Assembly (NCBI GenBank): GCA_003255025.1
Contig: QANY01004032.1
Coordinates: forward strand, 1,966,425 to 2,030,424
Reading direction: 5' to 3'
DNA length: 64,000 nucleotides
DNA from: Datisca glomerata
Taxonomy: Eukaryota; Streptophyta; Magnoliopsida; Cucurbitales; Datiscaceae
The notes below the pieces were generated by a model. The model had not been told where the DNA came from. It saw only the letters and a program-made list of their open reading frames with translations, and did no database searches. Position 1 is the first letter of the stretch. Each line of letters begins with the position of its first letter. This document shows, piece after piece, positions 48,704 through 58,868 of the stretch. The position numbers and the translations under genes were made by a program.

Positions 48704-49093
48704 TCAAGGAGTAGTGGTTGAGTGAGAAGGGTTGAATGAAGGGATTGGTATGTTCTTTGGGAGAGATGGGATAATAGGTAATGTGGGCTTAGTCAGCTCA
48801 GGAAGATGTGGCAATTCAGGCAATTTTGGTAATTCATGGTTTGGTTCATTTGGCAATTCAGGTTTAGCCAAAGGTGGGAAATGAGGCAATGGTGGTAATT
48901 CAGGTTTTGGAAGTGTGGGCAGCTCAGGCTTTGGTAAAGTTGGTATTTCAGGTTTTGGAATTTCAGGCACCTCAGGCAGAGGGTTCTCCAAAAGGTGGCG
49001 CGTCCTTACCGCCATGATGGTTCCACTCATCGAAGCCAATGTACTGAAAAGTAGAAGCGGGAAGATGAAGGCATGCAGGTCGTGGTTGGCCAT
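48704..49093 (-). CDS. Secreted proline-rich PELPK-type cell-wall protein
   Basis: Encodes 129 aa. Residues 1-26 form a signal peptide (MANHDLHAFIFPLLLFSTLA, then small residues). The mature part begins with a basic segment (VRTRHLLE) and is then built almost wholly of P-E-L/I-P and K-P-E-L-P units, as in Arabidopsis PELPK1, a cell-wall protein affecting germination and growth. I count over ten P-x-[LI]-P units. The ATG at 49093-49091 is chosen over an upstream in-frame one (49147-49145) because it starts the signal peptide directly and suits the TATA box. One exon, no lesion. The C-terminus ends S-T-T-T-P. PELPK proteins are basic, Lys/Glu/Pro-rich wall proteins, so an extracellular location is expected. 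It could be classed as a generic proline-rich protein. Confidence 0.85.
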   Translation of the reverse strand: MANHDLHAFIFPLLLFSTLASMSGTIMAVRTRHLLENPLPEVPEIPKPEIPTLPKPELPTLPKPELPPLPHFPPLAKPELPNEPNHELPKLPELPHLPELTKPTLPIIPSLPKNIPIPSFNPSHSTTTP

Positions 49094-49198
49094 TGTGGGA
49101 GAAGATTGACAACTAAAGGTATAGAATTGAAACAAAATAATTTGCAAGGTTCAATAGGCTTTTGTGTTTTGGTATTCAGATTCCATGCCCTAAAGAGC

Positions 49199-49204
49199 TT
49201 TATA
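49199..49204 (-). promoter_or_regulatory. TATA box of the PELPK-type gene
   Basis: On the minus strand TATAAA in the context GCATATAAAGC lies about 105 bases upstream of the start codon, predicting a leader of roughly 75 bases. Confidence 0.55.
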
Positions 49205-50590
49205 TGCAGGAGAAGTGCAGAAAGATAGGTTGGGTTGGTGAGAAAGACTTCAAGTGTTTGGTTTAACTCCATACCAATATATGAAATTACCTAAGACTAT
49301 TGTATTTTTTTCTATCCTAGCTCTAGCTGCTCGTCACTTTTCCCTATTCTTTCCTTCTTTCCATGATTATTCCGTATATCCTCTTTTCTCTTGCCAAAGA
49401 AAACGACAGTTAAGATCTCTTTCTCGGTTTGATATTTTTCCCCTTGTGTGATTCTTTTCTAAAAATAAACAGTTAAGTTCGGTGGTGATTTTATTTCTTC
49501 CTTCTTGTTCTTGCCTTATATTGTTTTTCTTCTAGATGTGGAGATTTTTTATAAGGCTCAAATCTATTAGTATAGATTCATAAAACCCAGATCTAGTTCC
49601 AACGATTTGCTCCAACCAATATGCGTCGTCTCCCTTGAGTTCAGTTTTTTTTCTTGTTCGGTCAGTGAGCTTTAATGGCTCCATTTGTTTATAGTATTGA
49701 GTTGTCATGCAGTCATTTGTTTGTATGTGCATCTTAAAATATTAAATAGATTTCTAGTTGAACTAGCCTTGAAAAAATGGCACTACCGTACATAACTAAC
49801 AATACAAAGTTATTGATTCTTATATTAAGTCGTGCAAACTACAAAAACTTAACTTTTCTCTGTACTACTTTTGAACATAGTGAGTTTTTTACACCCGTAA
49901 GCCAAATCGTTCTAGATTAGATACAACTAAATCAAGCGACCATATGTCATCTCCATTCAAACTTTTTTACTAAGAAACAAATGTGGTTCCAAATTCTTAA
50001 GGTAAAGTATCAGCAACACTGAACACACTAATTTTTTAATATGACTAGTTAAGTTTCACGTGATATGAATGTTTTTTCATCATTTTGATTATTGTTCATA
50101 TATTAGAAAACAAAGTAAAAAAATCCTAATTATAATTATAATGATTTTATAAAGTCTTATTCACCGGAATTTCTCCATTAAGTTAGTAATGTTAGAAGAA
50201 CATATGTGCACACTCTATAAAATATTTTTTAATTTGATTTTTTTTATATTTATTACTTGATTTTTATGTGATAGATGAACATAAACAATGTCTTATCCCT
50301 AGGTAGGATTGACGAAAAAAATATTATCCTACGTAAAAATAAAATTCAAGTTAGGAATGACGAAAAAAAGTGAAAAGGTATAAACTATTATGAGAGATAA
50401 AGAAAAGGAAAAATTAACAATTAATGATGCATCATTAATACGTTGAAGGGTAATTTATAAATTACAACTTAAAGAGTGGACAGAACTGTCCAAAAAAGAT
50501 TCTTCGTATTATCACACTTTTAATATATTAAAAACATGAGATTTTCCCTTAATTTTATTATTTTCCTATTTCAGTTTTTTTAGAGTCCTG
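49205..50590. other. Intergenic DNA, no gene recognised
   Basis: Upstream region of the PELPK-type gene and AT-rich sequence. Short ORFs on both strands lack recognisable domains. Confidence 0.45.
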
Positions 50591-51295
50591 TTTTCATAGT
50601 TCGCCTATATATATTGGTTGTAGTCCTAAAGGCACTTGTTAAACTTGGATTAATAGAATTTCTGAGAGCATTTCTATACTTTCAAATTTTTTGATAACCT
50701 TGAGAGATTCAATTAGAGTTTGCAGCCTAATTGACCAAGCATTCATGGGTGAATCAACAGTCCTTTAGAAGTGCTATAGTCAATGTCCGTGTCTTTCATG
50801 TAGATCTTTTTCTGCATCAGTTGGTGATAGCACCTAAAAGACATCCAACCAACGAGATTCCAGTAGAAGAAGCCTATGAACGTAATCGTGCAATGCAGTT
50901 GGAGAAGCCGGTGGCATAATGGACAGAGCAAGTAGTTGCGTTGCAGGCCAATTAGAATAAGTGGGGGAGTCACCCCCAGTTGGGTTAGGCAATGATTTTA
51001 GTGTGACATACGAGTTCGATGATGAACCTCCTTGACGGTAGTATAGGGTAGAAATTCTTGTGCGAGACGATGGATGGTGGGAGGCAAGGATGCATATTGA
51101 GATCCCTGAATTTTAGGACAGTCTTCAACCTGATGAGTTCCTTGATTGGATATGTACGGTGGAGGAGATTTTATAGTTCAAGGGAGTTCCAGAAAATCCA
51201 AGGATAGGCTTGCAGCAACAAGGCTTCGAGGTATGATGACGACATGGCGGTAACAATTGAAATTGACATGTCACAGAATGGGAAGGAAAAAATTA
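50590..51295 (+). pseudogene. 5' end of another Ty3/gypsy element: LTR end and gag start
   Basis: 50600-50727 resembles an LTR end (CTATATATAT box, then a leader-like 'ggattaatagaatttctgagagc'). From about 50830 a frame opens that reads like a gypsy gag: 'PVEEAYERNRAMQLE' then 'EQVVALQ', and after stops 'EIPEF', 'SLQPDEFLDWICTVEEIL', 'FKGVPENPR' and 'RLRG'. That is the gag of a chromovirus-type or related element and is unlike the gag of elements A and B. Several in-frame stops are present. Homology ends near 51295, where element B starts. Confidence 0.68.
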
Positions 51296-51299
51296 CATA

Positions 51300-52092
51300 A
51301 TATAGCCTTTTTACTTTATTCTTGCATTTTTTGTATGTTTTATATAATCTCAACATTTTATGTTTTCTATAATTTGACATCCTATAACTTATCTCTATTC
51401 TTTTACTTCTATTTTGTTGTAATTATTAACATTAATTTCCTTTACATGTTTATTTATTTTACATTCTTGCATCGTCATGCTTATAATATGATTCTTGCAT
51501 TATTATAATTAATGTTCATGTATGTGTGGATTATAATTTTAATAATTAGATTTAGATTTTGTTACTTCTATTATTTAATTTTCACTAAAAAAAGGCCGAC
51601 GATGGACTTTGAGATTTTTGGGATACCAAACTTCTCGAACTACTGAGGTGAGGAGTTATTCTTGGGATACCGAGAATAACTCTAATAATGCTTTGATTTA
51701 AAAAGATATAAGAATACAAAAAAATAATTTTTTTAAATGGTCTTTGAAACACCCATTAAAAGTAATTTATTTTGTTCATTTCTATGATACAAAATTCCTC
51801 AAATGGGACATTCAAAAATAAATCTCTTTAACCTTTGCCTTAAAATAAAAAATGGATAGCATTTGATTAAATTTGGTAACCATTTTATAATGGGTGTTGT
51901 GGGGTGCTAATACCTTCCCCACACACAAACGACTCCCGAACCAACTTTGAGTTTTCGTAGACCAAAAATTTTCATCTTAAAATTGGGTGACCAATCACAC
52001 CCTAAAATGATTGGTGGCGACTCCAAATTTCTTTTTCCTTAAAAAAATGAATTTTTTTAATCGCCACTCCGCGTCGCACGCACGTTGCGACA
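51300..52092 (+). repeat. 5' LTR (right part) of element B
   Basis: 51560-52092 aligns with element A's 20890-21430 in reverse. It ends CACGTTGCGACA, three bases before the primer site. The first 430 bases of the 3' LTR (63577-64000) do not match 51300-51730, so this copy lacks its beginning or its true start is elsewhere. An older gypsy fragment adjoins it directly. Confidence 0.65.
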
Positions 52093-52095
52093 GCA

Positions 52096-52112
52096 TGGCG
52101 ACTCCACTGGGG
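52096..52112 (+). other. Primer-binding site of element B
   Basis: TGGCGACTCCACTGGGG directly follows the LTR with a 3-base spacer. From memory, Ogre-type elements use a primer site of this sequence, complementary to a tRNA-Arg 3' end. The assignment to tRNA-Arg is recall, not checked here. Confidence 0.72.
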
Positions 52113-52727
52113 AGCTTAACAATTGGTCTAACCATCTTTAGATCAATAGAGAGTCAAGCCAAAATTTCATCCTATGTTATCCTTTTGTATTGGTTCTTGT
52201 TTCGTTTATATGATTTATTAATTTTTTTTTGTAACTGTAGTCGTACATAAGTTTTTTTTACGAAGTATATTTTTTTACATAATTTTTACTTTCACACATA
52301 CACACTAGCCCTATACCAGGGCTTTCCCTTTAGGATTAGCGAGAATGAGTAGTGGAATGCCTTCGTGGAATTGAGGTTCCCGTGCAGGCTCATGAAAGTT
52401 CTCACTCAGGTCGACCCTTTCGGGATACCGTTTGGGGGCCCCTGTTACTCTATTCAGATAACAGTGTGGACAACCTGAGAGCCTATTAAGAGATTTTTAG
52501 ATCCCAACCACACATGTATTATGTTTTTAGAGCCCACATCATGACCAACGTTAGATTTCTGCTAAAATCATGATCAATTTTGTGCATGTATATATGTCTT
52601 GTGTCACTTAAACATGTCTTCTCTTCATCGTTTCACTTCTAACTTCATCTTTGTGTTTTGCATACATGCATCATGCTGCGTGATGGGATTGTAAAGAAGT
52701 AATCAATTCATTCATATTTTAGAGACC

Positions 52728-54811
52728 ATGACTCCCACTTCGAGTGTGATAGAAGATCAAGTTACGGTAGCCCAATGGTCAGAGGAGTCGCAGAAACATA
52801 AAGGAGATTGTCTGAAAAAGGAAGACGTTGTTCTTCTACCATCAATCACTAAGACAGAGTTCCCACGCATTGACTTGGAGAGGTTGAAGAAGATATGGGA
52901 GGATTTTTCATCAGAGCAGAAAAGCTTGTTTGTCGGAAAATATGGTCACATAGCTTATCTATTGTACATTGTAGTCAACGTCCCCGTCCTGGAAGCTTTA
53001 ATACATTTCTGGGACCCTCATTATAGATGTTTCACCTTCGGAATAATTGATCTTACTCCCACAATTGAAGAATATCAAGCATTACTGAATGTCCCGTTGC
53101 AAAATGCCGACAAAGTTTATAACTATGACAAAAAGCTCACGTTGAAGAGAGCTTTGTCTAAGCTCTTGGGTACTGTCCATGCTTCTGAGATTGAGAAAAG
53201 TTTGAAAATTAAAGGGGGAAATGAGTGTGTGCCATTGGATTACCTCCTAGATCTCACCCAGAATTTCTTGAAGGAGGATAAATGCATGACTCTTTATGCT
53301 CTGTGTATTTATGGCGCCGTATTATTTCTAAAGATCCAAGGTAATATGGATGATAAAGTGATAAAAATGTTCCTTCAAGTCGAACATGGGGTTAACCCCG
53401 TTATCTCAATTCTCGCTGAGACTATCCGTTCTTTGAATCCCATCCGAGTGTCTAGAAAAGGAAAGTTCATTGGCTCCTCAACTCTTTTGTGTATTTGGAT
53501 TCTCAGCCATTTACGATGTCCACCAGATTTCAAGTGTCCTCAAGTTAAGTTCTCAAGTCCATGGGTGAAGACAAGGATGCCTATTGCAGAATTTGGAATG
53601 GCCAATGGAATCCGCAGTTTCCCAAAAAAGAGGCTTGGCTCTCATACCTATCCAAGTTGAAAGATGAGAATGTTATTTGGAAAGCCCATTGGATGCCGTT
53701 AAGACCAATGATCTACACCAATGCTCTGCTAATGGTACTCCGTCAATTATACATGTGACAGTTTGTCCCCACCACGCATGCATTGAAGGATATTGAGGTT
53801 AGTTACGATTCTCAAGAAATTGAACTAAAACTACAACAGCTGATTGGAGCTTGGAAAATAACAAGAAGGATGCGAAATGAAAAGAATCGCATGAACTGCA
53901 CAAAGGAGTATGAAGCATGGCTTGAGAGTAGAAACAAAATAATTATTGCCTTACCAATTGAGGATGTACCATCAGCCAAATCACTGGAAGTTCATCAAAA
54001 GATTGCTAAAAAGGAGGAGCTAGATGAGTTATATGAGGAGCGTCAAAAAGTTCTAGCCCTTTTGGAAGAAAACAGATGACTAGCAATCGAGGCAAATTTG
54101 TTTGAGAAGCACAAAATCGAAGCTGAAGAACGACTCAAAGAGTTAAGAAATAAGGTTGAGGATCAGGCGTATCTAAAGCGAAAAAACTCAGAGTTAGGAA
54201 CTGACACTCGCCAATTGGGCAACAAAATTAGAAAGACGGCGGAAGACAATAAGAACTTGGGAGGGGTAATCTACAAACAAGAGGATCAAATCGTGAAGTT
54301 AGAGAGGGAAAATAAACTGGTACGAGAAATTCTAGAAGAGGTGAAGGAAACTGTTGATAAGAAAAATGCATACATCGTCGAGTTAGAAGTGCAATATGAC
54401 GCCTTACGACGAATCGTTGATAATTTGCAAGTTGATTTAGAGAATCAGAAAGTTAAAAAGACTGAGTCAACAAATGATTCTAAAGAATTATTGAAAGTCA
54501 TCGCAAGCCTTGAGCACCAAGTTAGAGCTTATCAGAATGTGGCAGAAAGGTTGGCAAGAAACAATGACGCTAATGTTGATATACTGAGATATGATTATCA
54601 GTTGCTACAACAAGAGTACAACTCGATTCGACAACGATCTGGGCAGGCTGTGGAATGGCTTAAAGGCATGGCCGTGAGAGCGGGCAATTTGTCGGAACAA
54701 GCTTCATTTTTGAAGAAAAATGTCTTGCCCATCCATCCTAATGGGGAGAACTTGTCTAAATTTTTAGAAGAAGTCAACCGGGATTTGGGTCATTTTGGTC
54801 GTTTTGTATGA
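52728..54811 (+). pseudogene. Element B ORF1: globular domain plus coiled coil (broken)
   Basis: Extra ORF upstream of gag, as in Ogre. The N-terminal half (52728-53660, 310 codons) has 'FLKI'-type helices, 'HFWDPHYRCFTFG' and 'DLTPTIEEYQALL', which I associate with the plant DUF7745 family. A frame change follows at about 53560-53660, with the frame continuing to a TGA at 53756-53758. The coiled-coil half runs from 53783 to 54811 and is rich in K, E, L and R heptads. It is split by another TGA at 54077. Both TGAs could derive from CGA (Arg). Function in the family is unknown; no catalytic motif is seen. An RNA- or protein-binding accessory role is speculative. Confidence 0.78.
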
Positions 54812-55069
54812 ACTCATGTTATGAAGTAATGTAATTGACTTCTACATACTCAAATGTAGTGGATGGCTCTACTAATTGAATGAAATTGATTACTTTAGAA
54901 CTTTCACTTTGCGTAGTATCATTTCTCATGCATAAGTTTACTCTCATTATTTGTTCTTTTTATTAGCAAAAATCTACATCTCATTGCTTTATTTTTATTT
55001 TAAAGAAATTTTCCAAAGATAGCCCGACAACTTCGACATCCCTATCGAACTCGAGCTCAAGTTAGGGTC

Positions 55070-55973
55070 ATGGACGAGTAAGAAAGAGAGCAATCACGAG
55101 AGGAAATGAAGGAAGAGATTAGGGAGCTAAAAGAGCAAATGGCTAAAGTCCTCGAACTCCTGACCGCAAGTAAGGGAAATGCCTGTTTTGAAAATCCGCA
55201 AGGGGCTCAATCATCACAAAATCAACTGCCAAACGATACTCCACTTTACCCTCATGGGTTCACTCTAACATATCAACGTCATCAGGTTGACCAGTTTCAG
55301 CACGCTTCACCACCAATAAATATCCAGCATCATCCATTTCCAAATGTCCAGGAAACAATGCAGACGGGGAAACTGGGTACAACCCATCCGCAATGGCATG
55401 TGGTCACAACCAGGCTTTCACTCCACAAGACGAACTCGTTAATGAGCCAATCATCATAACCGATGTTGATGACCCAAAGATGCATAAGCCTATTACCAAA
55501 CCAAGTGATGACCCACGATTGAAAGATAAATTGGACTTTCTAGAGGAGAGATTACGTGCTATTGAAGGATCTGATGTATACGGTACCATTGATGCCACCC
55601 AATTATGTTTGGTCCCTGATGTGAACATCCCACATAAATTCAAACTTCCTGAGTTTGAAAAATATGATGGTAGTACGTGCCCCAGAAGTCACCTTATTAT
55701 GTACTGCAGAAAAATGGCTGTTTGTGCGAATGATGATAAGCTGCTGATTCATTTCTTTCAAGATAGCCTGATGGGAGCCGCATCTCGTTGGTATAACCAA
55801 CATATTCGGAGGTGGAAAGATCTAGCAGATGCTTTTTTAAGACAATATAAGTACAACATAGACATAGCCCCTGATAGTTTGGACTTACAAAGGATGGAGA
55901 AAAAACCCACAGAAGGCTTTAAAGAATATGCACAAAGGTGGAGGGAATTAGCTGCTCAGGTACATCGTCAGTA
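55070..55973 (+). pseudogene. Element B gag, first part (broken)
   Basis: ATG at 55070 is followed at once by a TAA at codon 4, where element A has CAA. A coiled segment 'MKEEIRELKEQMAKVLELL' opens at 55106. After a shift near 55393-55459 the capsid-like region is open (193 codons) with 'HFFQDSLMGAASRWY' and 'LDLQRMEKKPTEGFKEYAQRW'. It ends abruptly with TAA at 55972 after 'AAQVHRQ'. The capsid sequence that A still has here is deleted in B. It would form the particle core in an intact element. Confidence 0.8.
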
Positions 55974-56279
55974 AAAAAAGGGCCTCCATTGAAGCGAAAA
56001 GAAGGGGATGTGCAAATGATCAATTCCGGGTACCCATCACAAGCTGTGAACCCGGGATCAGGATTTTCAAAGTATGGGGAAGGACCCAAGTCTACGACAT
56101 CATATGTGGCTAATACCTCGTAAATTCTGTACAATTATCACTCTCAACAATAAACATTTCAAAATAACCCAAGACCCGGTTTCAGACAACCGGCTCACCA
56201 GCAAAATATTGGTCAGGCTGATTAGCCTCTGAGGGGAAATATAAATAATCAACGTTTTATCCAATATGATCCAATCCTC

Positions 56280-58584
56280 ATGTCATATATAGAACTCTTA
56301 CCTCAATTGATACGGAATAATCAATTGGTGCCAATTCCTTATGAACCTCTACAACCACCATACCCATGGTGGTATGATCCGACTGCTCGCTGTGAGTATC
56401 ATGCTGGGGCAGTGGGACATTTGACTGAGAATTGCACGACATTAAAAGGTAGAGTACAGGCACTGATCAAGGCTGGATGGTTGAATTTCAAAAAGGCAAA
56501 TGAGAATCCAGATATCAATTCTAACCCTTTACCAAATCATGAGAATCCTGCCGTGAATGCAATTGAGGAATATTTTTCATATGGAAAGAGGGACGTGGAA
56601 GATGTGAGCACGTCAATGAAAACACTTTTCCATTTTCTTTCTAGAGTAGGGTACACCTACCCAACACGCTCAGAGGATGAGTGCGTTTCTAGGAAGCCTA
56701 TGCATGACTTTGATTGTTTGTTTCATAAGAAGGTGACGGGGCATACAATTGAGGAGTGCGCTAATTTTAAAAAGGAAGTGCAAAAGTTGTTGGATGCAAA
56801 GATATTTACGGTAAGTCATAAAGGAGAAAGGGAATACCAAGAAGATGACTCTTTAGTCCACATGATAGCTAAAGAATCATCTGAAGTTAATATTGAAATG
56901 TCGTCCTATATCCCAAAACCTCTCACAATACATTACGAGGAAAAGTCAACTCGCACAACTACGTCTTATGCTCCGATGCCTATCACCATTTAAATACCGG
57001 GTGCATTCGCTTACAAAGATTCAAGAGCAGTACCCTGGATGTACGGATATGAGGTTATTACAAGCAGTAACGACAAAACTCAAGAGCTAAATCCGTCTGA
57101 CCTCGATCTCCCCATAACTAATGTTTCGGGAGTAGGTGGGATGATGAGGAGTGGCAGATGCTACACGCCAGAAGTTTTGAAAACGGATAAAAGTGATGTG
57201 TTTGAAAGGCAAAGGAAAGGGAAGGCCAAAGAAGGCGACATGGTCATGAATTCCAAGGAGAAATGCATGGCGGCCAAGTGATAAACCCATATATAATAAG
57301 AAGTACGGAGAAAGAAAGAGTAGTGTCTGAAGAAGAAGTATGTGAATTTTTGAAGCTCATCAAGCAAAGCGAGTATAAGGTGATTGAACAACTTAATCAC
57401 TTACCTGCTCGCATATCCTTACTGTCACTCTTTCTGAATTCTGAACCACATCGCCAAGCATTATTGAAGGTTTTGAATCAAGCATATGTCTGTCATGACA
57501 TTACGGTGGAAAAGTTGAGTGGAATTGTGGGAAATATTACCGCACCCAATTTTATCACTTTCACAGATGATGAAATCCCGGCCGATGGTACTAGGCACAC
57601 AAGAGCTTTACATATATCCGTAAAATGTAGGGATTATATTGTTTCAAAAGTATTGATTGATAACGGCTCATCTCTAAATGTAATGCCAAGATCCACACTG
57701 ACAAAGCTCCCAGTGGACGCGACACATATGCGGCCGGGCATGATGATAGTAAGAGCATTCGACGGTACCCGAAGAGAAGTAATCGGAGATATAGAGATAC
57801 CTATCCAAATTGGACCATGCATATTCAATATTGTTTTCCAAGTGATGGACATAAATCCAGCGTACAGTTTCCTTTTGGGTCGACCATGGATTCACTCTAC
57901 TGGGGCAACACCTTCTTCCTTACATCAGAAGCTAAAATTCATAATGGATCATAAACTTATTTGTATATATGGGGAAGAAGATTTTTTGGTATCCAAGCCA
58001 GCCACCATATCATATGTCGAGGCGGCAGAGGAACCATTGGAGTGCTCATTTTGATCATTTGAGATTGTGAACACCACGTTTGTTGCTAGTGGGAAACCAT
58101 CTCCAACGCTAAACCTATCAAAAACATCTCAGATGGTTGCAAGTTTGATGATCAAAGGGGGATACCAACCAGGTAAGGGACTCGGGAGTGAGCATCTAGG
58201 CATAAAAAAGTTAATTGACTGGGACAAGAATGAGCAAAGGTTTGGACTTGGATATAGACTGACCAAGGCTGATAGAGGGAGAGTGGAAGCTCAAACGAAA
58301 GAAAAAAGGATTGCTAGGCTTGAAAATAGGGAATTCGATGTGGAAATGGCAATCATACCCCATATTTCTAAATCCTTTAGAAGTGGAGGAATTTCATTTG
58401 AAGAACCGGTTATAGTAGAGCAGTACAACCTTGAAGATGATATCGCCGAGCTTTCAATATCCGCAATCCTGGGAAAATCATCAAGTTCAAGTACAGAGGA
58501 CTTGGTTTTTCGATACGATTCAGATCATGAACTTAACAATTGGGACGTCACCGAACTACCAATGCTTCTCGAGAATTTTCAAGA
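56280..58584 (+). pseudogene. Element B gag knuckle, protease and G-patch-like part (broken)
   Basis: 56280-56993 holds a variant zinc knuckle, C-x-Y-H-x-G-x-x-G-H-x-x-x-x-C, at 56391-56435 and a second C/H-rich segment near 56715 ('DCLFHKKVTGHTIEEC'). A TAA at 56991-56993 interrupts the frame, and a shift follows. In 57263-58054 the aspartic protease is seen with D-N-G-S-S-L-N-V at about 57659 and 'FLLGRPWIHSTGATPSSLHQ' near 57870. After another shift, 58067-58584 has the G-patch-like segment 'GGYQPGKGLGSEHLGIKKL'. Removal of the intron at 58585 then joins this block in frame to pol. At least three lesions (stop at 56991, shift near 57260, stop at 58052) break the polyprotein. Confidence 0.82.
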
Positions 58585-58868
58585 GTAATGTGTTCATGCC
58601 AAAATTCTAATGATTATACCCAATGCCTTAGGAATTTCATTGTTATGGGCCTATGTTCTCGTCTATTTCATGTCATCTTTTTGAATGAAAATCTAAAAAA
58701 CTTGTTTCGTCTCCTTTTGCTGATGATAAATATAATTCCAGTTTCTTTTTGTTTCTTCCTTCTATGTCTTCTTTTTCCATTTCTGAAATGTTGTCCATAC
58801 TCATGCTTTGTTTATTTATTTTATTTTTTTTTTCTTTCGCCTTCTTTTCATCCAATAATCCGATTCAG
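58585..58868 (+). other. Intron of element B
   Basis: Donor CAAGA|GTAATG at 58585 and acceptor CGATTCAG|GTTCG at 58868, with a long pyrimidine-rich tract (58730-58860) before the acceptor. Removing these 284 bases joins GA to G, restoring a Glu codon, and continues in the pol frame at 58870. Read through unspliced, this stretch yields a hydrophobic, Phe-rich, implausible peptide at the start of the long ORF. Element A has the same borders. A 3'-leaning pyrimidine tract and frame-preserving junction make splicing likely. It is inferred to regulate the ratio of gag-pro to pol, as proposed for Ogre. Confidence 0.8.

Noticed and set aside
55404..55643. Minus-strand ORFs opposite gag, protease and pol of element B (also 57634-57895, 59488-60204, 60504-62027)
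   Set aside because: Antisense shadows of conserved coding sequence on the plus strand.
58540..58868. Start of the 1258-codon ORF as a real N-terminus of pol
   Set aside because: The first ~110 codons are hydrophobic and Phe-rich with no family resemblance, coincide with a GT-AG intron, and the same intron borders occur in element A.
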